Assembly: GCA_025463055.1 (NCBI GenBank)
Contig: JAOAPV010000128.1
Location: 1-61,333 of the forward strand
DNA length: 61,333 bases
Source: Candidatus Acidiferrum typicum
GTDB taxonomy: Bacteria; Acidobacteriota; Terriglobia; Acidiferrales; UBA7541
Direction: 5' to 3'
Each line of letters starts with the position of its first letter. Within the stretch, counting starts at the first letter, position 1. Shown piece by piece: positions 17,352-27,440 of the stretch. The position numbers were made by a program, and so were the translations under genes. Under the pieces are notes generated by a model. It saw nothing but the letters and a program-made list of their open reading frames with translations, did not search any database and was not told where the DNA came from.

Positions 17352-18680
17352 ATGAAATCTGAAGCTCAGCTCGCTGACCGCAGTGCAAAGATTTGGTCGG
17401 TGGTGCGCGTCTCCAGCGGAAATTTTCTGGAGATGTATGACTTCATGGTCTTCGGCTACTACGCCTCTGCAATCGGCAGAGCCTTCTTCCCAAATGGCAA
17501 TCCGTTTGTATCGTTGATGTTGTCGTTGATGACGTTTGGGGCAGGATTTCTTATGCGGCCTCTCGGTGCCATCGTGCTCGGCGCCTACACCGACCGACAT
17601 GGACGCCGCGCGGGACTCCTTCTGACCCTCGGACTGATGTCCGTTGGGATCTTCTCCATAGCGTTCATGCCGGGGTACGCTACGATTGGCCTGCTGGCCC
17701 CATTGTTTGTCTTGGTCGGTAGACTGCTCCAAGGCTTCTCGGCGGGTATGGAGCTGGGCGGCGTTTCTGTTTATTTATCGGAGATCGCCACGCCGGGTCA
17801 CAAGGGCTTCTACGTTAGTTGGCAATCAGGAAGCCAGCAAGTGGCCGTAATGTTCGCAGCACTCGTCGGCGTCGTGCTGAGTTCCATTCTACCACCAGAA
17901 AAGATGACCGTGTGGGGATGGCGTGTGCCGCTGCTCCTCGGCTGCGTGATTATTCCCTTTCTATTCCGGCTTAGACGGTCCCTGCAAGAGACTGATAGCT
18001 TCGCCGCTCGCAAGCGTCGGCTGACCACATCCGAAATTCTCCGCTCGCTTTCCGCTAACTGGGCAATCGTCGTCGTCGGGACGATGATGGTGACGATGAC
18101 GACGGTGTCCTTCTACATGATCACGGCCTATACGCCTACCTTTGGCAATTCCGTGCTTCACCTCGCAAGTATTGACGGATTGATTGTCACGCTTTGCGTA
18201 GGAGCGTCAAACCTGTTCTGGCTTCCGGTTGCTGGCGCTATTTCCGATAGGACGGGGCGCCGTCCCTTGCTTCTAGTATTCACAATCCTCATGTTGATCA
18301 CCGCTTATCCGGCCATGTTGTGGCTAGTGCGCGAGCCTTCGTTCGCCAGATTGTTGGCCGTTGAACTATGGCTGTCATTCATTTTCGGCAGCTACAACGG
18401 TGCGATGGTGGTCTTTCTGACAGAAATCATGCCGATGGACGTAAGAACCTCCGGGTTCTCGCTAGCCTACAGTCTCGCAACGGCTATCTTCGGCGGTTTC
18501 ACACCGGCCATCAGCACTTACCTGATTCATCGCACAGGGAATCGCGCCGTTCCAGGACTATGGTTGTCTCTTGCGGCAGCGTTCGGATTTGTTGCGGCGC
18601 TCCTGGCCAAACCTCAACCTGGCTTAACTGAAGCGTTTGAAGGGCACGCGCTGGATTCGATCTCAATGCAAGCGAAATGA
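17352..18680 (+). CDS. MFS transporter, citrate/tricarballylate:proton symporter type (MHS family)
   Basis: A 442-residue protein with about 12 hydrophobic helices. It has the metabolite:proton symporter signature around GNFLEMYDFMVFGYYASAIG, the loop motif DRHGRRAGL between helices 2 and 3, and RLLQGFSAGMELGGVSVYLSE in helices 4-5. A second loop motif, SDRTGRRP, lies in the C-terminal half. It resembles CitA/TcuC citrate and tricarballylate permeases of the inner membrane. The neighbouring TarD and dehydrogenase genes point to a hydroxy-polycarboxylate such as tartrate, but the substrate is inference. It lies 82 bp after the dehydrogenase and 55 bp before MmgE/PrpD copy 2. Confidence 0.9.
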   Translation: MKSEAQLADRSAKIWSVVRVSSGNFLEMYDFMVFGYYASAIGRAFFPNGNPFVSLMLSLMTFGAGFLMRPLGAIVLGAYTDRHGRRAGLLLTLGLMSVGIFSIAFMPGYATIGLLAPLFVLVGRLLQGFSAGMELGGVSVYLSEIATPGHKGFYVSWQSGSQQVAVMFAALVGVVLSSILPPEKMTVWGWRVPLLLGCVIIPFLFRLRRSLQETDSFAARKRRLTTSEILRSLSANWAIVVVGTMMVTMTTVSFYMITAYTPTFGNSVLHLASIDGLIVTLCVGASNLFWLPVAGAISDRTGRRPLLLVFTILMLITAYPAMLWLVREPSFARLLAVELWLSFIFGSYNGAMVVFLTEIMPMDVRTSGFSLAYSLATAIFGGFTPAISTYLIHRTGNRAVPGLWLSLAAAFGFVAALLAKPQPGLTEAFEGHALDSISMQAK

Positions 18681-18735
18681 GCCAGAGACTCAATAGCTGC
18701 GAGTAGTTGGATCCGCTGCAGGGCCAAGGAGGACG

Positions 18736-20265
18736 ATGACGATGAAAGGTGCTTCGGGTGATGATGACAAAGATCTGATCGCGCGACCGTTTTTGACCCG
18801 GCGCGGCCTTTTCGAATTTGCCGGACTCGGCTTCGCGACCCTTGCTCTCCCGCCTCAGATGCTCCTCTCCGCCACATCGCCAGTTCGCTCCGGCTCACAA
18901 CAAAAGGTGAGCTCCATCATGCAGACGCTCAGCACATACATGAGTGAAGCTGCCGGACGTGCCCTCCCAGATGAAGTGGCTGAAAAGACGAAACAACACA
19001 TTCTCGATACCTTCGCCGCGATGCTTTCAGGTTCCGAACTGCCTCCGGGGCGCACGGCACTTCAGTTTGCTCGTTCCTACGGTGGCAAGGAAGTCGCCAC
19101 CGTAGTAGCGTCCAATTTCTTATGCGGTCCGATCGAGGCCGCGCTTACAAACGGCATGCTAGCCCATGCTGACGAGACCGATGATTCCCACGCTCCGTCG
19201 CAGTCTCATCCGGGGTGCGCAGTCATTCCAGCTGCTCTCGCATCCGGCGAACGGTTTGGGATTGGCGGATCGCATTTTCTGCGTGCCGTTGCTCTTGGTT
19301 ATGACATCGGGCCCCGCTTCACGGTTACCTTAGGCGGCCAGCGCTTTGAAGCCGAGAGCCACTGGAGCACGCACAGCATTTCTCCTCTCTTTGGCGCAGC
19401 CGCGGCCGCGAGTTGCGCAGCGAGCTTGAACGCTCAGCAGATGCAGTGGATGCTGGGCTATACCGCGCATCAATCCTCCGGCTTGGGAGCATGGAATCGC
19501 GACACCGAACATGTTCAGAAAGCCTTCCACTTCGGTGGCATGACGGCACGCAGCGGGGTTACCTCGGCACTGCTGGTTCAGGCGGGCTGGACCGGTGTCG
19601 ACGACATCCTCTCCGGGAAAGACAATTTCTTTGCTGCCTACAATCCGCATGCAGATCCGGCCGGTCTGATCGACAAGTTAGGCGAACGTTACGAGGTAGT
19701 TCGCACAAACATCAAGAAATGGCCTGTGGGATCGCCTATCCAAGCGGCGCTCGATGCAATGGAAATCTTGCGCAAGGAAAAGCCTTTTGAAGCCGCTCAC
19801 GTAAAGCAGGTATCGGTGCAGCTTGCCACGGATGAAGCGGCCATCGTGAACAACCGCGAAATCCCCGACATCTGCCTACAACACATGGTCGCTGTGATGC
19901 TGCTGGATAAAACGGTCACATTCATTTCCGCCCATGATAAAGAGCGATTAAAAGATCCCGCGACCCTCCGCGAGCGCGCGAAAGTACAGCTCATCCCCGA
20001 TCCGGAATTGGAGCGACTCATGCCTCTTCGCGTCGCCATCGTCAACATCACCTTGGACAATGGACGTCGCCTCACTCAGCGTGTCGACAATGTACGAGGC
20101 ACTCCTGAAAATCCCATGACCCGCGACGAAGTCGTCGCGAAGGCCAGAGACCTGATCGCCCCTATTCTCGGCACCGTCAACTGTTCAAGTTTGATCGAGA
20201 AAGTGTTCCACCTGGAAACGGTAAGCGATATTCGTGAGCTTCGACCACTGTTGCAGCGCAACTGA
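18736..20265 (+). CDS. MmgE/PrpD family protein with Tat signal (copy 2)
   Basis: A 509-residue MmgE/PrpD protein. It opens with a polar lead (about 22 residues), then a twin-arginine signal FLTRRGLFEFAGLGFATLAL. The family core starts near residue 60 (STYMSEAAGRALPDEVAEKT). Key segments are LAHADETDDSHAPSQSHPG (active-site His/Asp region) and KKWPVGSPIQAALDAM. It shares most of its wording with copy 3 at 21617, so the two are recent paralogues; copy 1 is more distant. A GGAGG motif stands 6 bases before the ATG. Export by Tat would place a normally cytoplasmic enzyme type in the periplasm. Confidence 0.88.
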   Translation: MTMKGASGDDDKDLIARPFLTRRGLFEFAGLGFATLALPPQMLLSATSPVRSGSQQKVSSIMQTLSTYMSEAAGRALPDEVAEKTKQHILDTFAAMLSGSELPPGRTALQFARSYGGKEVATVVASNFLCGPIEAALTNGMLAHADETDDSHAPSQSHPGCAVIPAALASGERFGIGGSHFLRAVALGYDIGPRFTVTLGGQRFEAESHWSTHSISPLFGAAAAASCAASLNAQQMQWMLGYTAHQSSGLGAWNRDTEHVQKAFHFGGMTARSGVTSALLVQAGWTGVDDILSGKDNFFAAYNPHADPAGLIDKLGERYEVVRTNIKKWPVGSPIQAALDAMEILRKEKPFEAAHVKQVSVQLATDEAAIVNNREIPDICLQHMVAVMLLDKTVTFISAHDKERLKDPATLRERAKVQLIPDPELERLMPLRVAIVNITLDNGRRLTQRVDNVRGTPENPMTRDEVVAKARDLIAPILGTVNCSSLIEKVFHLETVSDIRELRPLLQRN

Positions 20266-20296
20266 ACTCATTTCACGCGGTGCAGAAAGGCGTCTC

Positions 20297-21466
20297 TTGA
20301 GAATCGTCGACATTCGCGAGACCGTCGTACCAATCAAATCGCAGATTCGTAACGCCTTCATTGACTTCAGCCAGATGACCGTCAGTGTCCTAGGGCTGGT
20401 CACCGATGTGCTTCGCGACGGTAAGCCGGTCGTCGGTTTTGGTTTCAACTCCAACGGCCGCTATGCGCCAAGCGGACTCCTGCGCGATCGCTTTATTCCT
20501 CGTCTCAAAGCGGCGGACTCTCGCGCGCTGCTCAACGACGCCGGAGACAATCTCGATCCCGCCCGAGTCTGGGATGTTCTCATGCGCAATGAGAAACCTG
20601 GCGGTCACGGCGAACGCTCCGTCGCTGTCGGCGTTGTAGATATGGCGGTGTGGGACGCCGTTGCAAAGATCGCCGGAGTTCCGCTCTATCGGTTTCTCGC
20701 CGATCGCTATCGTGGTGGCGCCGTTAATGCGAAGGTCTTCGTTTACGCTGCCGGCGGCTATTACTATCCGGACAAAGATCTGACCGCTCTTCAGAAAGAA
20801 ATGTCAGGCTATCTTGATCTCGGTTATTCCGTAGTCAAGATGAAGATAGGCGGAGCCCCACTGGCCGAAGATCTGCGTCGCATCGAAGCGGTCCTCAAAA
20901 TCCTGAAGACCCCCGATCAACTCGCCGTAGACGCCAATGGCCGCTTCGACCTGGAGGTTGCGATTGCGTATGCCCGCGCTCTTGCCCCTTACAAGCTTCG
21001 CTGGTACGAAGAACCGGGCGACCCTCTAGACTACGATCTGCAAGCGAAGCTCGCTCCTCACTACCTAGGCCCTATGGCTACCGGCGAAAATCTTTTCTCG
21101 CTGCAAGACGCACGCAATCTCATCCGCTACGCAGGTCTGCGTTCCGACCGCGACGTGTTGCAATTCGACTGTGCACTGAGCTATGGCTTGGTCGAATATC
21201 TCCGTATCCTCGACATGCTGAAAGAACACGATTGGTCGCCCGCCCGTTGCATTCCTCACGGCGGACACCAAATGTCTTTGAACATCGCCGCAGGGTTGGG
21301 ACTGGGAGGCAACGAATCTTATCCGGGCATCTTCCAGCCGTTTGGCGGATTTGCCGACGGCATCCCTGTGGAAGACAGCTATGTTCGCTTGCCGGATATT
21401 CCGGGCATCGGCTTTGAAGCTAAAAATGAATTGTTCCGCGTAATGAAGGGGTTGATCGAGGGTTAG
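20297..21466 (+). CDS. tarD: D(-)-tartrate dehydratase (enolase superfamily)
   Basis: A 389-residue enolase-superfamily enzyme that closely follows the D-tartrate dehydratase of Bradyrhizobium. Shared segments are TDVLRDGKPVVGFGFNSNGR, NEKPGGHGERSVAVGVVDMA and FVYAAGGYYYPDKDL. The catalytic KxK pair is K181/K183 (VVKMKIGG). Metal ligands lie in AVDANGRF, WYEEPGDP and MATGEN. The acid/base His is H321 in IPHGGHQMSLNIAAG. The known reaction is D-tartrate to oxaloacetate plus water, in the cytoplasm. The TTG at 20297 is chosen because AAAGG is eight bases upstream and it gives the family's usual start (RIVDIRE); a longer version would overlap MmgE/PrpD copy 2. It gives the locus its most specific functional label. 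Confidence 0.93.
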   Translation: MRIVDIRETVVPIKSQIRNAFIDFSQMTVSVLGLVTDVLRDGKPVVGFGFNSNGRYAPSGLLRDRFIPRLKAADSRALLNDAGDNLDPARVWDVLMRNEKPGGHGERSVAVGVVDMAVWDAVAKIAGVPLYRFLADRYRGGAVNAKVFVYAAGGYYYPDKDLTALQKEMSGYLDLGYSVVKMKIGGAPLAEDLRRIEAVLKILKTPDQLAVDANGRFDLEVAIAYARALAPYKLRWYEEPGDPLDYDLQAKLAPHYLGPMATGENLFSLQDARNLIRYAGLRSDRDVLQFDCALSYGLVEYLRILDMLKEHDWSPARCIPHGGHQMSLNIAAGLGLGGNESYPGIFQPFGGFADGIPVEDSYVRLPDIPGIGFEAKNELFRVMKGLIEG

Positions 21467-21496
21467 TCTGCGTCCGCACATGACCACACCGTCGCC

Positions 21497-21523
21497 ATTA
21501 ACAGAAATTAAGACTGATTTCAG
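21497..21523 (+). promoter_or_regulatory. Direct-repeat operator, copy 3, upstream of MmgE/PrpD copy 3
   Basis: Reads TTAACAGAAATTAA toward the downstream gene and matches copy 2 at about 20 of 27 positions, with the same 11-bp spacing of TAA units. It is followed by GGTATCTC, which aligns with the GGTATAGT that follows copy 1, so a promoter here is plausible. Its position 15 bp before the ATG at 21539 but 93 bp before the ATG at 21617 supports the later start for the gene. Confidence 0.5.
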
Positions 21524-21616
21524 GTATCTCACTCCTTCATGGCATACCTTCCTTTCACTCGCGCGTTGTGCGGCGCCGCTGGACCAGTCAAATCAAGCAC
21601 CTCGGATACGACAAAC

Positions 21617-23155
21617 ATGAGCCATGCAGAAGACCATAGCTACAAAGCGAAAGATCGCCTACAACTGACTCGCAGGCGCTTGATCAAGCTCAGCGGCATC
21701 TCTACATTCCTCGCCGCTGTTCCGCCTGGTCTTGCCAAAGCTGCCTGGTTTCTAAATTCTGACGAGGCCCCGCAAGGCATCAGTCCCATCATGCAGCAGC
21801 TCAGCACGTACATGGCTTCGGCCAGCACCCGTGCGCTGCCGGATGACGTGACCGAAAAAACCAAGGAACACATTCTGGACACATTCGCAGCGATGATTTC
21901 CGGCTCCAGCTTGCCTCCTGGACGCGCTGCCATCGAGTTTGCCCGCGGCTATGGCGGCAAGGAGATTGCCACCGTTGTAGCGTCTAACATTGTGTGCGGC
22001 CCAATTGAGGCCGCATTCGCCAACGGCGTGCTCGCGCATTCGGATGAAACCGACGACTCGCATGGTCCTTCCCGCTCGCATCCTGGAGTTTCCGTTGTTC
22101 CGGCGGGTTTTGCCGCCGGCGAGCAGTTTGCGATCACCGGCGTGCACCTCATACGCGCGGTCGCTCTCGGATATGACCTGGGCTCGCGCATCACGATGAG
22201 CATGGGCGGACCCGCCTACCAGGCAGCAACTCACCGCAGTACGCACGGCACCGCCGCAGTTTTCGGAGCCGGGGCCGCAGCTGGTTGTGCCGCCAGTCTG
22301 AATCCGGAAAAGATGCGCTTGCTGCTCGACTACACGGCGCAGCAAACGTCAGGAATCGGCGCCTGGTCTCGCGATGCCGAACACATGGAGAAGGCATTCC
22401 TCTTTGCCGGAAAGCCCGCCGCTGGCGCAGTCTTGGCGGCTTCACTGATTCAGTCTGGCTGGAGCGGTGTGCAAGATGTCTTTTCTGGTCCGGATAACTT
22501 TTTTGAGGCTTTTGCCCCTCGGGAAAATGGCACCATCAAGGCCGATCCCACCGTCTTGGTGGACAGGCTCGGCGAGCGCTACGAGATCGCCCGAACCAAC
22601 ATAAAGAAATGGACCGTAGGCTCGCCAATTCAGGCGCCGCTCGACGCTCTCGCCGGTTTCTTCAAGCAGCGCTCGTTCTCCGCCGACGATGTAAGTAAAG
22701 TTGTCGTCCGGATCGCGAGCGACGAAGCAAACACCGTCAGCAATCGCGACATGCCCGACATCTGCCTGCAGCACATGGTTGCCATCATGCTCCTCGACAA
22801 GACGGTCACGTTCCGCTCGGTCCACGATCGAGCCCGGATGAAGGATCCCGCCGTACTTCGCCAGCGCGCCAAAGTAGAAGTCCTCGCCGATCCACGCATT
22901 GACGCGCGTCGCCCAAAACGCGAAGCCATAGTTGAATTGACTCTTGCCGATGGCACGCAACTTACTGAATGGGTTCGCGACGTTCGCGGCACTGCGGAAA
23001 ATCCTATGACTCGCGAAGAGGTTATGGACAAAGCTCGCGATCTCATCGCTCCTGTACTCGGAACCGAGGTGTGCTCAAAGCTCATCGGCAAGCTGATGGC
23101 CCTGGAAACTCTGCGCGATGTCCACGAGCTCCGGCCGGTCCTCCAAAGGAGTTGA
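21617..23155 (+). CDS. MmgE/PrpD family protein with Tat signal (copy 3)
   Basis: A 512-residue MmgE/PrpD protein with the Tat signal [20 protein letters not shown], then the family core ([20 protein letters not shown]). The active-site region [19 protein letters not shown] and [16 protein letters not shown] match copy 2. The ATG at 21617 is preferred over one at 21539 because the earlier one leaves no room for the promoter-like element at 21497-21523. Neither start has a strong Shine-Dalgarno. The stop is 8 bp before the DctA start, so the two are coupled. Together with copy 2 it flanks tarD, which suggests the paralogues act on pathway intermediates or stereoisomers; this is inference. Confidence 0.87.
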   Translation: MSHAEDHSYKAKDRLQLTRRRLIKLSGISTFLAAVPPGLAKAAWFLNSDEAPQGISPIMQQLSTYMASASTRALPDDVTEKTKEHILDTFAAMISGSSLPPGRAAIEFARGYGGKEIATVVASNIVCGPIEAAFANGVLAHSDETDDSHGPSRSHPGVSVVPAGFAAGEQFAITGVHLIRAVALGYDLGSRITMSMGGPAYQAATHRSTHGTAAVFGAGAAAGCAASLNPEKMRLLLDYTAQQTSGIGAWSRDAEHMEKAFLFAGKPAAGAVLAASLIQSGWSGVQDVFSGPDNFFEAFAPRENGTIKADPTVLVDRLGERYEIARTNIKKWTVGSPIQAPLDALAGFFKQRSFSADDVSKVVVRIASDEANTVSNRDMPDICLQHMVAIMLLDKTVTFRSVHDRARMKDPAVLRQRAKVEVLADPRIDARRPKREAIVELTLADGTQLTEWVRDVRGTAENPMTREEVMDKARDLIAPVLGTEVCSKLIGKLMALETLRDVHELRPVLQRS

Positions 23156-23163
23156 TCGAATCG

Positions 23164-24468
23164 ATGCTGGCCCCCCCCGTCACCGAATCTCCGACAACTT
23201 TGGAGCGCAAGAAGCCCTTCTATACCGGACTTTCCTTCCAAGTGCTGGCCGGCGTCGCCATTGCCATCATCCTTGGCTACGTCAGCCCAGCTACGGCCGT
23301 CGCCATGAAGCCGCTCGGCGATGCTTTCATCCGCTTAATTACCATGATCATCACGCTGGTGATCTTTTGCACCCTGGTCACCGGAATTGCCGGCATGGAA
23401 GACATGAAAAAAGTCGGCCGCGTCGGCGGGAAAGCTCTACTCTATTTCGAAGTAGTCTCGACAATCGCGCTGCTCATAGGACTCGCCGTCGGTAATGTTG
23501 TACATCCAGGCAGCGGTTTCAATGCCGATCCCGCTACGCTGGACGCTAGGGCTGTCGCGGAATATGCCGGCCAAGCCAAAGCCCAAAAAGTGACCGAATT
23601 TCTCGTCCACATCATTCCGACCACCGTTGTCGACGCGTTTACCAGGGGAGACATCCTGCAGGTCTTGTTCGTCTCTCTTCTGTTCGGTTTCGCGTTGTCG
23701 CTCGCGGGTCCGCGCTGCAAACCTCTCATCGACTTTTTGGAGGCCCTCACCCGCGCCGTGTTCGGTGTGGTGGCGATCTTAATGCGCTTCGCTCCCATCG
23801 GAGCCTTCGGAGCCATGGCGTTCACCGTTGGCAAGTACGGTCTGTCGTCCCTGGGTCCTCTCGTCAAATTGATGGTTACGCTCTACATCACATCGCTACT
23901 CTTCGTCATCGTCGTGCTCGGAGGAATCGCGCGCATCGCAGGATTCGGAATCTTCCGCTTCCTCTGGTATCTTCGCGAAGAAATTCTTCTTGTACTGGCC
24001 ACGAGCTCTTCGGAACCCGCCCTGCCCGCTCTAATGGCCAAACTCGAAAGGCTCGGTTGCTCCAAAGCCCTCGTCGGTCTGGTCGTCCCAACGGGTTACA
24101 CCTTCAACGCTGACGGCACGAGCCTCTACATGACTCTCGCCGCATTGTTTGTGGCCCAAGCTACCAACACCCATTTAACGCTTTTACAGCAATTCACAAT
24201 CCTAGGCGTCGCCCTGCTTACCTCGAAAGGCGCAAGCGGAGTGCAAGGAGCGGCCTTCATCGCGCTGGTAGCTACCATGATGGTCATCCCAACCATACCC
24301 GTCGCCGGAATGGCGCTGATTCTTGGCATTGACCGCTTTCTGAGCATGTGCCGCGCTGTCGTCAACATGACTGGCAACGCTGTTGCTACGCTGGTTGTGG
24401 CGCGTTGGGAAAACGAGCTGGATCGCGATAGTCTCAAACGCAATCTGGCGGATCAAGCGACAGGATGA
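23164..24468 (+). CDS. dctA: C4-dicarboxylate:cation symporter (DctA/DAACS family)
   Basis: A 434-residue inner-membrane symporter of the glutamate/dicarboxylate family. Typical segments are [40 protein letters not shown] (the serine-rich re-entrant loop), [20 protein letters not shown] and [28 protein letters not shown]. These transporters import succinate, fumarate, malate and related acids with protons or sodium. The ATG at 23164 has AAGGAG 12 bases upstream, a long spacing. A run of eight C (23171-23178) lies in codons 3-6 and could be a slippage site. It is the last gene of the plus-strand block. Confidence 0.92.
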   Translation: MLAPPVTESPTTLERKKPFYTGLSFQVLAGVAIAIILGYVSPATAVAMKPLGDAFIRLITMIITLVIFCTLVTGIAGMEDMKKVGRVGGKALLYFEVVSTIALLIGLAVGNVVHPGSGFNADPATLDARAVAEYAGQAKAQKVTEFLVHIIPTTVVDAFTRGDILQVLFVSLLFGFALSLAGPRCKPLIDFLEALTRAVFGVVAILMRFAPIGAFGAMAFTVGKYGLSSLGPLVKLMVTLYITSLLFVIVVLGGIARIAGFGIFRFLWYLREEILLVLATSSSEPALPALMAKLERLGCSKALVGLVVPTGYTFNADGTSLYMTLAALFVAQATNTHLTLLQQFTILGVALLTSKGASGVQGAAFIALVATMMVIPTIPVAGMALILGIDRFLSMCRAVVNMTGNAVATLVVARWENELDRDSLKRNLADQATG

Positions 24469-24592
24469 CGCTACATCAAATTGCCCAGGAAAATAAGCTA
24501 CTTACTTCTTGACCGCTGCTGCAAAACTGATCCGTGGTCCGAATCCCACCCGCGCCTCCGAATCTAGCTTTGGTCCAACATTGCCGGAGTGT

Positions 24593-24898
24593 TTATTCCT
24601 TTGCTTTATTCACAGGACTTCGCTTGGAGTAGTTGCGGAGCTCCCCTAGTTTTTGTTTCGTGTATACGCCGCCGCCAATGAGCTCTGCCCCCTCACACGT
24701 GATTTCCGCCAGAACGGCTTCGCCACTCCGGTCGATAAACGTCACATCGTTTAACTCAATAATGCATCTGCGCGCGTCACCGTCGCGGCGCGTTTCTCTC
24801 CAAGTTGAAATCAGCTCGGCAGCCCACGGGCCGACCAGGCGACCCTCGAGAAACCATCTCTGCTCGTCAGGAAAATCGGTTATGGTGATCCTCAGCAC
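24593..24898 (-). CDS. STAS-domain protein (anti-sigma factor antagonist-like)
   Basis: A 101-residue single-domain protein. It has a beta start (LRITITDFPDEQRWFLEGRL), a helix with WAAEL, and the central STAS strand CIIELNDVTFIDRSGEAVLAE, where the Asp-Arg-Ser-Gly turn is the position phosphorylated in SpoIIAA-type antagonists (the Ser). The GTG start has GAGGGAG upstream. No anti-sigma kinase or phosphatase lies next to it, so its partner is unknown. It is separated by about 124 bp from dctA on the other strand; that gap shows no clear terminator. Confidence 0.8.
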   Translation of the reverse strand: MLRITITDFPDEQRWFLEGRLVGPWAAELISTWRETRRDGDARRCIIELNDVTFIDRSGEAVLAEITCEGAELIGGGVYTKQKLGELRNYSKRSPVNKAKE

Positions 24899-25107
24899 TG
24901 CTCTCCCTCTCCTGCCTGTTCACGCGCGCTAACAGATTCATTGACGCTTGAACCTTTTCACTCACTCGTGTGATGGAGCACGTCGCGTGCCACACTCAAC
25001 TGACGAGTCGAGTCGCGCAAATGCTTGAAGAAAGAAGAAATGCTGGAAGCGACAACGAGGAACGTGTGGGAATGTCGAAGTGCAACGCGTCGGCGTATCG
25101 ACCGCAG

Positions 25108-27219
25108 CTAGGGTCTTTGGTCACTTTGTCGCGGGTGGATTCCAAGCCTGCGCATTTTGTAGATCAGAGTGGTCCGAGGTATTCCCATCCGTGCGGCGGC
25201 ACCATTCGATCCGCCGAGCACCCAGTGGGCTTCGCGCAACACTTGCACGATATGCTCGCGCTGCGCATCATCCAATGAATTTGTCGTCCTCGCTGCGCTT
25301 GCCGTGGAAGCGGCCTGGGCAGGCGCGACTTTCAGTTCAGAGATGGGAGGTTGAAGCACAGTCCCTTTGGAGAGAATTACGGCACGCTCGATGAAATTTT
25401 GGAGTTCGCGAATGTTTCCCGGCCACTCATATTTCGTCAACGCATGCATGGCATCAGAGGGGATGGTTTCGATGGGCTTGTTCATTTGTTTCGCATACTT
25501 CTCAGCGAAGAAGCGCACCAAGTCAGGAATGTCCGCTCGCCGCTCGCGAAGTGGCGGCAGCATGACTGGAAATACATTTAGCCGATAAAACAGATCAGCG
25601 CGAAACTGCCCTTCTTGGACCATCTTCTCTAAGTTTCGGTGCGTCGCCGCGACGATCCGTACGTCCACCTTGATCGACCGGGTGCTCCCCAGCCTTTCGA
25701 ACTCCTGTTCTTGCAGCACACGCAGCAGCTTCGATTGAAGCTCCAGGGGGATATCCCCTATTTCATCGAGAAAAAGCGTGCCTCCATTCGCAAGCTCGAA
25801 ACGTCCGACTCTGCGTTCTATCGCGCCGGTAAATGCTCCTTTCTCATGCCCGAAAAGTTCGCTCTCCAGCAATCCCAGAGGAATCGCAGCGCAGTTCAGC
25901 TTCACAAATGTGTGATCTTTCCTCGGGCTCAGTTTATGGACGGCGCGAGCAATCATCTCCTTTCCGGTCCCGGTTTCGCCGTAAATCAGTACCGTGGAAC
26001 CAGTGGGTGCAACGGTTTCCACCTGTTTCAATGCTCGTTTGAGGGCGGCACTGGAGCCGACAACCTCCTGAAATCTGTGCTCAGAGCCGATTTCATCGAG
26101 AAGGTAAAGACGTTCCTCCGCAAGCTGCCGCCGCGATTCATTCACATTGCGATATTCAAGCGCATTTTCGAGCGCGATTGCGACTTGGTTTGCCACTTGC
26201 CCCAAAAAGCCGACGTCTTGAACACTGAAGGCATTCTCGCGGCGATCAAGAAGATGCAACACACCTAGTTTGCGGTCTCCACGAACGATCGGAAGAAAGC
26301 AGCCGGACTGGAATGCTTCATCGGCGTTCGTTTGTGAGGCGACTGGGGCGAGGTCGGATGGCGGACTGCCCCAGCAGAAGGGCTTCCCACTTTCGAAGGC
26401 GCGACCGGGGCTTGTGTCGGCGATCGGCAGCACCATTTCATTAACCATGAAGCCGCGTCCCTCGGGGAAGTCCAGCCCTTGGATCCGCAGCTCTGACTTT
26501 TCTTTTTCGGGCAATGACAAGCATACGGCGTCACATTGCATAGCACGGCGAACGCTCATGGGTATCGCTTCAAACAGCTGAGTTAGATCTAGATTCGAAA
26601 CCACCGCATTATTCAAGTCTAGTAGAAGCTTCAGCCGGTCACGTTCCTGCGAGAGTTCTCGGTGAAGCGCGAGAATGGATTCATAATTCAATGCATTCTC
26701 CACCGCTACAGCCACTTGCTTGGCAAGGAGCTGCAGGATGTCGAGATCCTCTTCCGTGTAGGCTTCCGCTCGGTTAGCGCCGAAATGCAAAGCGCCGAGG
26801 GGCCGCCACGCCGTAGTCAGCGGCACTAGACAACTCGATCGAACTCCGTGTTCTCGAATCAATTTGATAGCGGAGTTGAAGCGCGTCTCACGCTCCGTAT
26901 CGGAAATGATCAGTGGCTGCTGCGTTCGCCAGACGACCGCCGCTATGGATTCTTCCATCGAGAGTTCCATGCCCGGTTTGATGGGGGAGTCAGTGGAGCT
27001 ATCAAGCGCATGGACCCGCATTACGTTGCGTTCTGGGTCAAAAAGCGAGACGGCGAGAAAATCAAAATCAACAAGAGGTTGGAGACCTTTGACGAGAGCA
27101 TGAAAAAAATCAGCGAGCGTCGTGTGAGATCCAATAGCTCGCGAGACCTCTAGCAAAGTGCGGTATTCGCGCGCTTCGCTCTCGGTTAGCAGTTTGTCAC
27201 GCAGCTCTATCACATTCAT
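25108..27219 (-). CDS. Sigma-54-dependent activator with two GAF domains
   Basis: A 703-residue FhlA/NifA-like activator. Two GAF sensor domains (about residues 30-170 and 200-350) precede the AAA+ domain. The AAA+ domain has Walker A GETGTGKE, the sigma-54 contact loop GAFTGA (about 458-463) and Walker [12 protein letters not shown] Fis-type helix-turn-helix ends the protein ([21 protein letters not shown]). The ATG at 27219 is preferred because the longer version adds 54 residues unlike the family. The activator lies divergently from a small secreted-protein gene whose upstream region carries a -24/-12 promoter match, so that gene is a likely target. The ligand of the GAF domains is unknown. 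Confidence 0.93.
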   Translation of the reverse strand: MNVIELRDKLLTESEAREYRTLLEVSRAIGSHTTLADFFHALVKGLQPLVDFDFLAVSLFDPERNVMRVHALDSSTDSPIKPGMELSMEESIAAVVWRTQQPLIISDTERETRFNSAIKLIREHGVRSSCLVPLTTAWRPLGALHFGANRAEAYTEEDLDILQLLAKQVAVAVENALNYESILALHRELSQERDRLKLLLDLNNAVVSNLDLTQLFEAIPMSVRRAMQCDAVCLSLPEKEKSELRIQGLDFPEGRGFMVNEMVLPIADTSPGRAFESGKPFCWGSPPSDLAPVASQTNADEAFQSGCFLPIVRGDRKLGVLHLLDRRENAFSVQDVGFLGQVANQVAIALENALEYRNVNESRRQLAEERLYLLDEIGSEHRFQEVVGSSAALKRALKQVETVAPTGSTVLIYGETGTGKEMIARAVHKLSPRKDHTFVKLNCAAIPLGLLESELFGHEKGAFTGAIERRVGRFELANGGTLFLDEIGDIPLELQSKLLRVLQEQEFERLGSTRSIKVDVRIVAATHRNLEKMVQEGQFRADLFYRLNVFPVMLPPLRERRADIPDLVRFFAEKYAKQMNKPIETIPSDAMHALTKYEWPGNIRELQNFIERAVILSKGTVLQPPISELKVAPAQAASTASAARTTNSLDDAQREHIVQVLREAHWVLGGSNGAAARMGIPRTTLIYKMRRLGIHPRQSDQRP

Positions 27220-27310
27220 TCTTGAGTATGACTCACCTATATTTAGATTCGAATCCGCAAATAATAGGTACGTCTGACGGCAAGCCCACCAACCGTTTGT
27301 TGAGTGCGAA

Positions 27311-27354
27311 AACTGTCGTGTACAGAAGGTTGGACTTCCGACGATTCGACAGTT
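27311..27354. promoter_or_regulatory. Inverted repeat, possible upstream activator site
   Basis: AACTGTCG at 27311-27318 and CGACAGTT at 27347-27354 are perfect 8-bp complements, 28 bp apart. Inside the left part CTGT-N5-ACAG forms a shorter dyad. The element sits about 90-130 bp upstream of the -24/-12 promoter, the usual place for a sigma-54 activator site. Binding by the adjacent activator is inferred. Confidence 0.4.
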
Positions 27355-27440
27355 GACACACAAAATCCGCTCGTGCCGCATGCGCTTGTTAACTTCCCAG
27401 AAACAAGAGGTTTACGCGACGCGCTTACGTGTTTCGGTTT

